Assembly (NCBI GenBank): GCA_038141525.1
Contig: JAYQIF010000008.1
Span: forward strand, 496,001 to 560,000
Reading direction: 5' to 3'
Length of the DNA: 64,000 bases
Origin: BACL21 sp038141525
GTDB taxonomy: Bacteria; Bacteroidota; Bacteroidia; Flavobacteriales; Flavobacteriaceae
Part shown: piece by piece, positions 1 through 8,316 of the stretch
Layout of the letters: every line of letters starts with the position of its first letter
How positions within the stretch are numbered: position 1 is the stretch's first letter
Program-made: the position numbers and the translations under genes
Notes under the pieces: generated by a model
Databases searched by the model: none
What the model was told of the DNA's origin: nothing
Seen by the model: the letters and a program-made list of their open reading frames with translations, nothing else

Positions 1-1107
1 TCATTGAATCCTCAAGCCTGGAACGATGGAAACTCGGACATTACCTCTAACACAACAACAAGTACTATCGGTAACCGTGCGATTCGTCCAGAACTTTTCG
101 AGGAAATCGAGTTTGGAGCTGAAGGTAATCTTTTCAATCGTTTAACGTTTGACGTTTCATATTTCGAAAGAACAACAAACGACTTGATTGTAGAAAACCA
201 GCCTATTCCAACCAGTACTGGTGCATCCTTTATCGACAACAACATCGGTGAGGTTCAATCAACAGGTATCGAAGCTGACTTCGGACTTAACGTGGTTAAA
301 TCCATGGATAATGGATTTGATTGGAAAGTTAATGTAAACTACACCACTTTCGAAAGTGAAGTAATTAGCCTAGGACAAGATACCGAGCAAGTTGTTTACG
401 CAGGGTTTACGAACCTTGGTAACTTTGCTACTGTCGGTGATCCTCTTGGAGCAATGTACGGATCACGTGTTGCACGTGATGCTAATGGCAACCTACTTGT
501 TGACGCCGCAGGTAACTACATTCCTGAGACGACTACTGAAGATGGTTTGGTTCCAAAAATCGGTGATGCCAACCCAGATTTTGTCATGAACTACATCACG
601 ACAATGAGCTATAAAGGACTGTCACTAAGTGCACAATTCACACACGTTTCTGGTGGTGACATTTACTCTACGTATGTAGGTTCGCTTCTTGGTCGTGGTC
701 TCACCACAGATACAGAAGATCGTCTTGGAACTTATATCTTGGATGGTGTAAGTGCCGATACAGGACTTCCAAACAATGTTCAAATTAACAACTCAGATTT
801 CTACTTCTCAAATGGATTTGCGAGTCCAGCTGATGAGCTTCAGGTATATGATGCTTCAGTTGTTCGCTTACAAGAAGTTTCCTTGGCCTACGCGCTGAGT
901 TCTAAACTACTTGAAAACACTCCATTTGGATCAGTAAGCTTTAAATTCAGTGGTTTCAACCTCTGGTATGACGCTTACAACACTCCTGATGGAATCAACT
1001 TTGATCCAAACGTATCTGGTCTTGGTGCTGGTAACGGAGCTGGATTTGATTTCTTGACAGGTCCAAGTAGCAAGAGATATGGATTTAGCGTTAATGCGAC
1101 ATTTTAA
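1..1107 (+). CDS. SusC/RagA-family TonB-linked outer-membrane receptor, C-terminal part
   Basis: Open reading frame already running at base 1, so the N-terminal part (signal peptide, carboxypeptidase-like domain, plug) lies outside the window. What remains, about 368 residues, is the end of a TonB-dependent beta-barrel: alternating amphipathic strands, a typical barrel stretch starting near RPELFEEIEFGAEGNLFNRL, and a final residue Phe (ending GFSVNATF) as in outer-membrane barrels. The family imports glycans, peptides or other large nutrients across the outer membrane, powered by TonB-ExbBD. A SusD-like lipoprotein starts 18 bases downstream, the standard SusC-SusD arrangement, which supports the call. 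The substrate cannot be told, since no hydrolase or transporter of known specificity is adjacent. Confidence 0.93.
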   Translation, partial: SLNPQAWNDGNSDITSNTTTSTIGNRAIRPELFEEIEFGAEGNLFNRLTFDVSYFERTTNDLIVENQPIPTSTGASFIDNNIGEVQSTGIEADFGLNVVKSMDNGFDWKVNVNYTTFESEVISLGQDTEQVVYAGFTNLGNFATVGDPLGAMYGSRVARDANGNLLVDAAGNYIPETTTEDGLVPKIGDANPDFVMNYITTMSYKGLSLSAQFTHVSGGDIYSTYVGSLLGRGLTTDTEDRLGTYILDGVSADTGLPNNVQINNSDFYFSNGFASPADELQVYDASVVRLQEVSLAYALSSKLLENTPFGSVSFKFSGFNLWYDAYNTPDGINFDPNVSGLGAGNGAGFDFLTGPSSKRYGFSVNATF

Positions 1108-1125
1108 TCTAATAAAACACGTACA

Positions 1126-2766
1126 ATGAAAAATATAAGTAAATTATTTACCTACGTTCTTCTAGCTGCTGGATTGGTGTTTACATCATGTGAAACCACA
1201 GATCTAGATTTGTTAGACGATCCTAACAACGTAACCCAAGATAAGGCGAGCTTAGATCGCTTTATGACCGCCATCCAATTGGACTTCACAAGCTTTATGC
1301 GACAAATGGGTGGGAATGGTGCTGCACTAACGCGTATCAACTACATGTTTGGCCGTACCTACACTAACAACTATCAGCCAGTAGCCTTAAATGGCGAATG
1401 GAGTCTGGCCTACAGAGGTATGTTCTCGGATATGGCCTCAGCCGAATCTATTGCACAAGCCAATGGTGACAACAAGCATTTAGGTATCATGCGTATCCTT
1501 AAGGCCTACACCTTGATTACTCTTGTGGATGCATTTGGAGATGTTCCTTACAGCCAAGCCACTGATCCTTCTGCGTTCCCTGCTCCTTCTGTAGATCCAG
1601 GAGAAGAGGTCTATGCAGCCGCTATCGATTTGTTAAACGAAGGGATTGACTATTTAGGTCAGCCTGGTGATAACTTAGAAAATGACTTTTTCTATGACAA
1701 TGAATTTGGTAAGTGGACAAAACTCGCCAACACCGTGAAAATGGTAGCCTTTTTGAACACAGGCAATACCTCTGGATTCAATGGTATCGTAAACTCAGGA
1801 AATTACATCAACTCGACAGCTGATGACTTCCAGTTCCAATACGGTACTAACGAAACCAATCCAGATACGCGTCATCCTTCTTACAATGGAAACTATAACG
1901 TGACCGGTACCGGTCCTTACCAATCAGTATGGCTGATGGGTACCATGCTTGACTTGGGTGACCCACGTATGCGTTACTATTTCTATCGTCAGAGTGATTG
2001 TTGTCCAGGAGCATCTTGTGACCCAGGAGGTAGCCAAACGACATTAACTTGTTCTGTAGCACCTCGTCCAAACCACTTCCCATCAGATATGTTATTCTGT
2101 TCTTTGGAAGAAGGATACTGGGGTCGTGACCACGGAAATGCCGAAGGTATTCCACCAGATAGCTTCCAGAAAACATCAGGAGGTGTTTATCCAATCGGAG
2201 GTAGCTTCGACGATGATCGCTTTACATCAGTTACCGTCGGTGGCGGTGGTGGTGGAGCCGGTATCGTGCCTATTATGCTCGCTTCTTGGACTGAGTTCAT
2301 GAAGGCTGAAGTTGCATTAGCAGCAGGCAGCGCTGGTGCAGCATCTATCGCTATGAGTGCAGGTATTAACAAACACATCAACAAAGTACTCGAATTTGGT
2401 AGTTTAGATCCAGAGGCTGATTCTTCATTCTTTGCTTCTTCTTCAGATGTGAGTAACTACGTCAGTAGTGTAGTAAGCGCCTTCAATGGTGGTTCCAACG
2501 AAGACAAGTGGGAAGTTCTTGCGACTCAGCAGTTCATCGCTCACTACGGAAACGGAATGGATTCTTACAACTTCTACCGTCGTACGGGATATCCAAAGAA
2601 ATTACAATTGAACATTGATCCTAACCCAGGAGCCTTTGTCCGTTCTTTCTTCTATCCTGCGAATGAAGCTAACGTAAACAGTAACATTGTACAGAAGCCG
2701 GGTGTTGATGTACAGGTATTCTGGGACACGAACCCGCCTTCACCAGGATTCCCAGTTGCTAACTAA
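1126..2766 (+). CDS. SusD/RagB-like nutrient-binding outer-membrane lipoprotein
   Basis: 546 residues. The N terminus is a lipoprotein signal: a short basic start, a hydrophobic core and the lipobox VFTSC, with Cys at about residue 22. The body resembles the SusD-like_2 type, with an alpha-helical TPR-like core (for example GIMRILKAYTLITLVDAFGDV, here split around residues 120-140, is the usual helix leading to the conserved DAFGDVPYS motif). SusD proteins sit as lids on SusC barrels and capture substrate at the surface. The gene follows the SusC end by 18 bases and is probably cotranscribed with it. A Cys-rich loop (DCCPGASCDPGG, near residue 290) may form disulfides. Substrate unknown. Confidence 0.9.
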   Translation: MKNISKLFTYVLLAAGLVFTSCETTDLDLLDDPNNVTQDKASLDRFMTAIQLDFTSFMRQMGGNGAALTRINYMFGRTYTNNYQPVALNGEWSLAYRGMFSDMASAESIAQANGDNKHLGIMRILKAYTLITLVDAFGDVPYSQATDPSAFPAPSVDPGEEVYAAAIDLLNEGIDYLGQPGDNLENDFFYDNEFGKWTKLANTVKMVAFLNTGNTSGFNGIVNSGNYINSTADDFQFQYGTNETNPDTRHPSYNGNYNVTGTGPYQSVWLMGTMLDLGDPRMRYYFYRQSDCCPGASCDPGGSQTTLTCSVAPRPNHFPSDMLFCSLEEGYWGRDHGNAEGIPPDSFQKTSGGVYPIGGSFDDDRFTSVTVGGGGGGAGIVPIMLASWTEFMKAEVALAAGSAGAASIAMSAGINKHINKVLEFGSLDPEADSSFFASSSDVSNYVSSVVSAFNGGSNEDKWEVLATQQFIAHYGNGMDSYNFYRRTGYPKKLQLNIDPNPGAFVRSFFYPANEANVNSNIVQKPGVDVQVFWDTNPPSPGFPVAN

Positions 2767-2779
2767 AAACATCATTATT

Positions 2780-3370
2780 ATGAAAAATATTTTAAAAATA
2801 TTCTTAGTCGGTGCTACGCTTACCTTTACGGCATGTAGCGAATCTGATGCCCTGATCAATCAAGTTCTTGACACAGTAGATACTGAATCAGGTGCGATTT
2901 TGAGAACGATCGGTGACTTACCTGATTTGGTAACAATCACGAATGAAGCGAACAATTTCATCAATTTTGAAATTGAAGTACAACAAGGAGATGGAAGTTT
3001 TGTGCCACAGTTCAGTGAAGTAAATTTGTATGTTGGTATGTATAATGATCAAGATCTTTTAGATCCTCTTTTAACTGATAATGGAGGGGATATAGGAGAA
3101 TTGTTCTTACAAACATTCGATGCCAGCGAATTTGCTTTATCGGCTAATGGTTTACCGAGAACAACCGTTAATTTAATTACACAAGATATTCTTGACCTGT
3201 ACACTGCTCAAGAAGCGACGCCGGCTGTGCCAAGTTTTATGGCCCTGCGTTTTGAAATCGTGATGAGTGACGGTACCGTATTTTCGACCGAAAATGTTGG
3301 TGCAACAATCTCAGGAGGTATTTACTTTAATTCTCCATTCCTATTCAAAGTTATTTTCTTGCCTGTGTAA
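2780..3370 (+). CDS. Small lipoprotein of unknown function downstream of SusCD
   Basis: 196 residues from ATG 2780. I prefer this start because it follows the susD stop by 13 bases and opens directly with a lipoprotein signal (MKNILKIFLVGA... lipobox FTACS, Cys near residue 17); the longer reading from 2687 overlaps susD with no signal peptide. The mature part is acidic and probably beta-rich, with phrases such as NFINFEIEVQQGDGSF. I do not recognise a named domain. Its position as third gene of the SusC-SusD unit, directly before a terminator, suggests an accessory surface lipoprotein that binds the same substrate. That role is inferred from context only. Confidence 0.75.
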   Translation: MKNILKIFLVGATLTFTACSESDALINQVLDTVDTESGAILRTIGDLPDLVTITNEANNFINFEIEVQQGDGSFVPQFSEVNLYVGMYNDQDLLDPLLTDNGGDIGELFLQTFDASEFALSANGLPRTTVNLITQDILDLYTAQEATPAVPSFMALRFEIVMSDGTVFSTENVGATISGGIYFNSPFLFKVIFLPV

Positions 3371-3391
3371 GGAATCTTGATAGATGAATAT

Positions 3392-3420
3392 AAAAAGGGA
3401 GGCTCAGGCCTCCCTTTTTT
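3392..3420 (+). terminator. Rho-independent terminator of the SusCD operon
   Basis: GGGAGGC, a 3-4 base loop (TCAG), then GCCTCCC followed by a run of T; flanked by A-run upstream. It lies 22 bases after the stop of the small lipoprotein gene and should end the SusC-SusD-lipoprotein transcript. Confidence 0.85.
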
Positions 3421-3465
3421 ATTTTTAAAATTTGTTTTAGACTTTATTCTAATTAGATTTTTTTG

Positions 3466-3473
3466 TAAATTTG
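3466..3473 (+). promoter_or_regulatory. Putative Bacteroidota -7 element
   Basis: TAAATTTG fits the Bacteroidota -7 consensus TAnnTTTG. It lies about 30 bases before the ATG at 3504 and right after the preceding terminator, so this gene is probably its own transcription unit. No good TTG was seen at the -33 spacing, so the call is tentative. Confidence 0.45.
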
Positions 3474-3503
3474 ACTTTATTAAACTTTAAATTTATAGTT
3501 ATT

Positions 3504-4400
3504 ATGAAAAAAAATTACATTTTATCAGCGCTTTTCGCTTTTATCATGACGGGCATGAATGCTCAGTTTACTGATGATATCGAGAGTTATGCCAACGGTG
3601 CGCCAGTTGATGGTGATTGGTGGCTAGAGTGGGTTACTGGTATCGGATATGCTACCTCTTCTGACGCCCAGTCTGTAAGTGGAACACAATCCGCACTTGT
3701 TGGTGGAGATGGAGTTGATCCAGTTCTTGACCTTGGTAACAAAATCTTTGGAACTTGGTATTTGACATTCCAAATGTATGTTCCTTCTGGTAAAGAAGCT
3801 TACATGAACATTCAAGGTGTTACTCCAATCGGATCTGGAGAGTGGGTTATTGGTAACTGGTTCTTCAATCAAGCCTTAGGATCACCAGGTGTAGGTCAAA
3901 TTGACAATAGTGCTTTAGGTGCCGTTTCTTTTGACTTCCCACACGATGAGTGGTTTGAAGTACAAGTAAATGTTGACATTTCTGCTGGTATCTCTCTTGC
4001 AACCATCGAGATCAAAGTTGACGGTGTTGATGTGCTTCCTGCTGGAACTGCATTCACTGATTCAGCTGGTACTGTACCAACTGGTTTAGGTGGAATTAAC
4101 ATTTACTCTATTTCAGCTGAGAACGAAGTTTACTTCGATGATTATGTGTACTCTGACTCTAACGTAGGAACACAAGATTTCGCTGCTACTGGATTCCAAG
4201 CGTATCCAAACCCAGTGAACAACGTATTGAATCTACAAGCTAACGAAGCGATCAGCAACGTAGCTATTTTCAACGTTCTTGGTCAAGAAGTTTACCGTGC
4301 AGACATCAATGCTATGACTTCTCAGGTAGACATGTCACAAATGGCTAGTGGTGCTTACTTTGTTAAAGTAAACATCAATGGTACTGAGAAGGTACTGTAA
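3504..4400 (+). CDS. Secreted protein with T9SS type A sorting domain
   Basis: 298 residues as read from ATG 3504 (an upstream in-frame start at 3471 lacks a signal peptide). N-terminal Sec signal (MKKNYILSALFAFIMTGMNA), a middle domain of about 200 residues resembling a concanavalin/LamG-like jelly roll (repeated DDIESY..., YFDDYVYSDS), and a C-terminal T9SS type A domain from about residue 230 (FQAYPNPVNNVLNL, then the GAYFVKV motif). Such proteins cross the outer membrane by the T9SS and are processed by PorU, whose gene is in this window. Oddity: the frame stops at EKVL, while one base-frame over the sequence continues as VKVIK and stops at 4414, the normal kind of ending for this domain. 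A one-base indel near 4391-4396 is likely. Confidence 0.82.
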   Translation: MKKNYILSALFAFIMTGMNAQFTDDIESYANGAPVDGDWWLEWVTGIGYATSSDAQSVSGTQSALVGGDGVDPVLDLGNKIFGTWYLTFQMYVPSGKEAYMNIQGVTPIGSGEWVIGNWFFNQALGSPGVGQIDNSALGAVSFDFPHDEWFEVQVNVDISAGISLATIEIKVDGVDVLPAGTAFTDSAGTVPTGLGGINIYSISAENEVYFDDYVYSDSNVGTQDFAATGFQAYPNPVNNVLNLQANEAISNVAIFNVLGQEVYRADINAMTSQVDMSQMASGAYFVKVNINGTEKVL

Positions 4401-4440
4401 AAGTGATCAAGTAATTTGACACTACCTCATAAATTAAAAG

Positions 4441-4467
4441 AGGCTGTCGTGAGACAGCCTTTTTTTT
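4441..4467 (+). terminator. Rho-independent terminator
   Basis: AGGCTGTC, loop GTGA, GACAGCCT followed by eight T: a perfect 8-bp stem with a U-tract. It follows the T9SS cargo gene. Confidence 0.87.
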
Positions 4468-4495
4468 ATACTAATTTTGAGCCATTAACCAGTTT

Positions 4496-5233
4496 ATGAA
4501 AAAAGACGATTTTATATTTGGGTACTACCCCGTTCTAGAGGCCTTAGAATCTGGAGCAACGCTTGATAAGATATTTATTCATCAAGGCAGTGATATCCAA
4601 CGTTTTGAGTCCATTATTAAAATAGCCAAAGAACAAGATATCCCGGTTAATTCGGTACCACTGGTAAACCTCGATAAACTTACTCGATCGAATCACCAAG
4701 GGATTGTCGCTTACCTCTCCCCTATAGGTTTCGTTACCATGGAAGAACTCATAGCAGCACAAGAGTCTCGAGAAAAGCCCGGTCTTTTTATTGTCTTGGA
4801 TCAACTCACTGATGCACGAAATTTTGGCGGGATCATAAGAACTGCAGAGTGCACAGATGTGAGCGGTATCATTATTCAAAAAACAGGAGGTGCTCCAGTC
4901 AACGCGGATACAGTAAAAACATCAGCAGGTGCGGTGTTCAATATCCCCATTTGCAAGGTCGATCACGTTAAAGACGCTATTTTTTATTTACAGGGCTCAG
5001 GATATACCGTTTACGGTGCAACGGAAAAAGCCACAGAAAGTTATTTCAATTCGGACTTTAGAAGTCCTACAGCTATCGTTATGGGTTCAGAGGGTAAAGG
5101 CATCAGCAAATCAGTGTTGAGCTTGGTAGATCACCGTATTTCAATTCCAATGCTCGGCAAAACAAAATCGCTTAATGTATCGGTTGCGGCCGGAGCGATT
5201 TTATTTGAAGTTTTGCGACAAAGGTCGCATTAA
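4496..5233 (+). CDS. rlmB: 23S rRNA (guanosine-2'-O-)-methyltransferase RlmB
   Basis: 245 residues, normal for the family. SpoU/TrmH (SPOUT) methyltransferase that 2'-O-methylates a guanosine of 23S rRNA (G2251 in E. coli numbering) using SAM. N-terminal substrate-binding domain (residues 5-75: FIFGYYPVLEAL...), then the SPOUT knot domain with motif 1 DARNFGGIIRTAEC, motif 2 IVMGSEGKGIS and motif 3 SLNVSVAAGAILFE. A possible -7 box TAATTTTG lies at 4472-4479, 16 bases before the ATG. Convergent with the rhomboid gene. Confidence 0.93.
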   Translation: MKKDDFIFGYYPVLEALESGATLDKIFIHQGSDIQRFESIIKIAKEQDIPVNSVPLVNLDKLTRSNHQGIVAYLSPIGFVTMEELIAAQESREKPGLFIVLDQLTDARNFGGIIRTAECTDVSGIIIQKTGGAPVNADTVKTSAGAVFNIPICKVDHVKDAIFYLQGSGYTVYGATEKATESYFNSDFRSPTAIVMGSEGKGISKSVLSLVDHRISIPMLGKTKSLNVSVAAGAILFEVLRQRSH

Positions 5234-5257
5234 AACAATCCTGCCAAGTACACCAGT

Positions 5258-6115
5258 CTACTCTTTAGAGGAGTTTTGTTTGTAGGTGTACGTCACATTT
5301 AGGTTTTCATCACCCTTTTGAAAAAAAATTTCAGTTTTGTCGGCTTGCGATGATTCTTCAGAATTTTTTGAGCTATCATTTGTTACCTCTTTAGCATTCG
5401 CAATGTCTGAGTGCATTAAATTGACCTCCTCATCCTGCTTCTGTGCTTGCTCTTTAGGTTTGAACGCACCATGCTCATCAAACTGACGCATGAATGGGTC
5501 TTGCTCGGGATCAAACTCCTCGCTTTGCCAGACATAAGATTCATAGAGATGACTTTGCTGCTTACGAAATAAGAAAGCAAGAAATATCCCGACAATAAAT
5601 CCAGCACTGTGACCCTCCCAAGATATTTTTGGATCTAAAGGAAATAAATACCAAAACAAACCCCCATAGAGAAAGACAACCGTGAGGGCAACGGCTATGA
5701 GCGGGTAAATACGGCTTTGCACCCCCTTAAAGAAAATAAACGCTACCAGCATATATATTAATCCACTGGCGCCGATATGACAAGAGGGACGACCGATCAG
5801 CCAGGTCATTATTCCAGTAAGCACAAGACCAATCAACAAAACGCGCACGGCAATAGGTTTATAGAAATAAAAAAGAGCCGCCAGTAGAAAAAGCATAGGC
5901 AGGGAATTATTGCTCAGATGATTCAAGTCCGAATGAATCCAAGGGCCTGAAAATATACCCCACAATCCCTCTAATTTCCCAGGATAAATCCCAAACTGCT
6001 TCAAGCGTACACCGAATCGTATTTCAATCCAAAATACCACCCATAAACTCAAAACAAAGGCAATGGGTACGACAAGTACCGACCAATTAAAGGGAATGTT
6101 TCGTTTTGCGCGCAT
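5258..6115 (-). CDS. Rhomboid-family intramembrane serine protease with long acidic tail
   Basis: 285 residues. Six or so membrane segments between residues 12 and 183. The rhomboid signature is complete: HSDLNHLSNNSLP (His66, Asn70), GASG with catalytic Ser117, and catalytic His169 in GHSAGFIVG. It should cleave substrate proteins inside the inner membrane. After the last membrane segment comes a hydrophilic, acidic tail of about 100 residues (SEEFDPEQDPFMRQFDEHG ... to the end), which may bind a partner. Single gene, divergent from rarA, whose start lies 84 bases away. Substrate unknown. Confidence 0.9.
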   Translation of the reverse strand: MRAKRNIPFNWSVLVVPIAFVLSLWVVFWIEIRFGVRLKQFGIYPGKLEGLWGIFSGPWIHSDLNHLSNNSLPMLFLLAALFYFYKPIAVRVLLIGLVLTGIMTWLIGRPSCHIGASGLIYMLVAFIFFKGVQSRIYPLIAVALTVVFLYGGLFWYLFPLDPKISWEGHSAGFIVGIFLAFLFRKQQSHLYESYVWQSEEFDPEQDPFMRQFDEHGAFKPKEQAQKQDEEVNLMHSDIANAKEVTNDSSKNSEESSQADKTEIFFQKGDENLNVTYTYKQNSSKE

Positions 6116-6199
6116 ATCACAATTGAGTCAAAAAATGGGCCTCAATCAAAATTATGTCAATTTTTCAGCAATCCTCAGTGAATGTCGTACTTTTAAAGT

Positions 6200-7477
6200 A
6201 TGAATATCCCTCTTGCAGAGCGTATGCGCCCAGAAACCTTGGATCATTACATCGGTCAACAACACTTGATCGGGCCTCAAGGCGCCTTGCGGCCTCAATT
6301 GGACAGTGGGCTCATTGCTTCCATGATTCTTTGGGGACCACCAGGCACAGGCAAAACAACTCTTGCAGGACTACTGGCCAAGGCAACGAAGCGAGAAATC
6401 TTCAACCTCAGTGCGATCGACAGTGGAGTAGCCAAAGTCCGTGAGGTCATTCAAAAAGCCAAGGATACCTCAGGCCTCTTTGCCCATAGCAACCCCATCT
6501 TGTTCATTGATGAAATTCATCGTTTTAGTAAATCTCAGCAAGATGCATTGCTGGGTGCGGTTGAAAAAGGCTGGGTTACTCTTATTGGCGCTACGACAGA
6601 ACAACCCAGTTTTGAAGTCATCCCTGCCCTTTTGTCGCGCTGTCAGGTTTATACATTAAATGCACTCAGTAAAGAGGATTTGCTGTTACTGCTCAAGCGC
6701 GCCTTAAGCGTTGATCCAGAGCTTAAACGTAAAACAGTACATTTAAAACAGACCCAAGTCCTGATTCAAAGCTGTGGCGGAGACGCACGGTAATTACTCA
6801 ACACATTTGAACTTTTGGTTGTGCCCAATACAATGACAGAGGTGGACATCACCGATGCATATGTTAAGGCCCAATTTGACCAACTGGGTGTGCGTTACGA
6901 CAAAAGTGGTGATCAACATTATGACATCGCCTCCGCAATGATTAAGTCCATACGTGGCAGTGATCCCAATGCGGCCTTATATTGGCTGTCGCGGATGCTT
7001 ATCGGTGGTGAATCGCTTAGTTTTATTTCGAGAAGGCTTATTATTTCTGCTTCCGAAGATATTGGACTGGCCAATCCTACAGCGCTGATTATGGCACAAT
7101 CTACGGCCCAAGCCATTCAAACCGTGGGGCTGCCGGAAGCACGCATTATTTTGGGTCAATGTATTCTATACTTGGCCATGAGCCCAAAAAGTAATAGCGC
7201 GTACAAGGCCATAAATAAGGCCATGAAACTTGCTCAAGAAACGGCACACCTATCGGTGCCGCTGGCCCTACGTAACCCCGCCAATAAAATTACTCAAGAT
7301 CTCGGCTATGGCGCTGATTATCAATATGACCACGATGCCCCCAATGGTTGTGCACAACAAAATTTCCTACCTGAAGAGCTCGATGAAATCAGACTATACG
7401 AACCCTCTAAGCGCGTTAGAGAGCAACAGAGTTTTGCAGAATTTCAAAAAATGTGGTCGGGTAAATATCCTACTTAG
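6200..7477 (+). pseudogene. rarA: Replication-associated recombination ATPase RarA (MgsA), interrupted by an in-frame stop
   Basis: Together the two halves give about 425 codons, the normal RarA length. AAA+ ATPase acting at stalled replication forks. Walker A GPPGTGKT at residues 46-53, Walker B LFIDEIH near 100, sensor GATTEQPSFEV, and the C-terminal tetramerisation part (YHYDIAS-type: QHYDIASAMIKSIRGSDPNAA, ending KRVREQQSFAEFQKMW). The frame never shifts, but codon 198 is TAA (6791-6793) between GGDAR and LLNTFEL, where homologues usually carry Lys (AAA). A single A-to-T change explains it. As read, translation would stop after the ATPase core; I think a base-call error is likelier than a true null. 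Short 5' gap to the divergent rhomboid gene. Confidence 0.9.
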
Positions 7478-8316
7478 AGCAACTTCTCGAAAACTTCTTT
7501 TTGCCCATCGCGATCAAGGATCAGATTCTCATCCTTTGTGAATTCAGCCAGATACCGTATTTGATCTTTATCCTCGTAGAACAGTATATTTTCTACCACG
7601 AAAAACTTGCCTTGATAAATTAAATCTGGCCCGCGCTCAAGGTACCATTGGTATCCCAAATCGGTGCGTCGCAACAAATACTTGACTTGCTCAAATCCAA
7701 AACTCATCATGGCAACATCGGGAATCAAACCCAATGTTACTGCAGGATCTTTAATCGTTTTTTCCTCTTGGTCAACAACCTTATTGGCCTGAGGGCTCAA
7801 GGGTCGATCCCTTTTTGGTCGCGATTGAACTGAAACAACGCTCGAATCGCTTTGTCTGGCGTCTGCCTTTTGTAAAATTTTTAGTTCCCCTTGACGTACC
7901 CCCAAAATTTCAATGCTTTCAAAGGCCATACGCAGGGCCTGTTGATAAATCTTGGCGAATTCTTTCAATTTGCTTCGACCAGGTTTGGTTTGATAAAATA
8001 AAATACCATCGCAATCCAGCAGACGAACACTCAGCTCGGTCCAAACAAAGCCACTCTCGTGTTGTATGTCTGCGTATAGTCCATCACAGCGACTTACATC
8101 GGGCAACTCATTAGGGAAGTAAGCATGAAACCCATTTTTGTTAAACAAAAACTTTAGCAGTGAGTTAAACTGATACTGATCGCGCTCATACTGAAAATCA
8201 AATCGCTCAGGAACAACCACATAATCAAAGGCACTCAAACGTTCTTCTTGGGCTGCAGCACGTTGTGTTATGCCCACACTCAATAAGCATAAAAAGCTAA
8301 TTATCAGATACTTCAT
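7474..8316 (-). CDS. Exported protein of unknown function, last gene of a three-gene envelope operon
   Basis: 280 residues with a Sec signal peptide (MKYLIISFLCLLSVG... cleaved near AAAQ). Residues 25-140 form a first domain (FDYVVVPERFDFQYERDQYQFN, SLLKFLFNKNGFHAYFPNEL), followed by a charged linker near 170-190 and a C-terminal beta-rich part (YQWYLERGPDLIYQGKFFVV, ILFYEDKDQIRYL). I do not recognise a named family, although proteins of this type are commonly found beside DUF5723 genes in Flavobacteria. Its ATG overlaps the end of the DUF5723 gene by four bases (ATGA), so the two are translationally coupled. It converges on rarA with a 4-base overlap. Periplasmic or outer-membrane associated by inference. 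Confidence 0.78.
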   Translation of the reverse strand: MKYLIISFLCLLSVGITQRAAAQEERLSAFDYVVVPERFDFQYERDQYQFNSLLKFLFNKNGFHAYFPNELPDVSRCDGLYADIQHESGFVWTELSVRLLDCDGILFYQTKPGRSKLKEFAKIYQQALRMAFESIEILGVRQGELKILQKADARQSDSSVVSVQSRPKRDRPLSPQANKVVDQEEKTIKDPAVTLGLIPDVAMMSFGFEQVKYLLRRTDLGYQWYLERGPDLIYQGKFFVVENILFYEDKDQIRYLAEFTKDENLILDRDGQKEVFEKLL

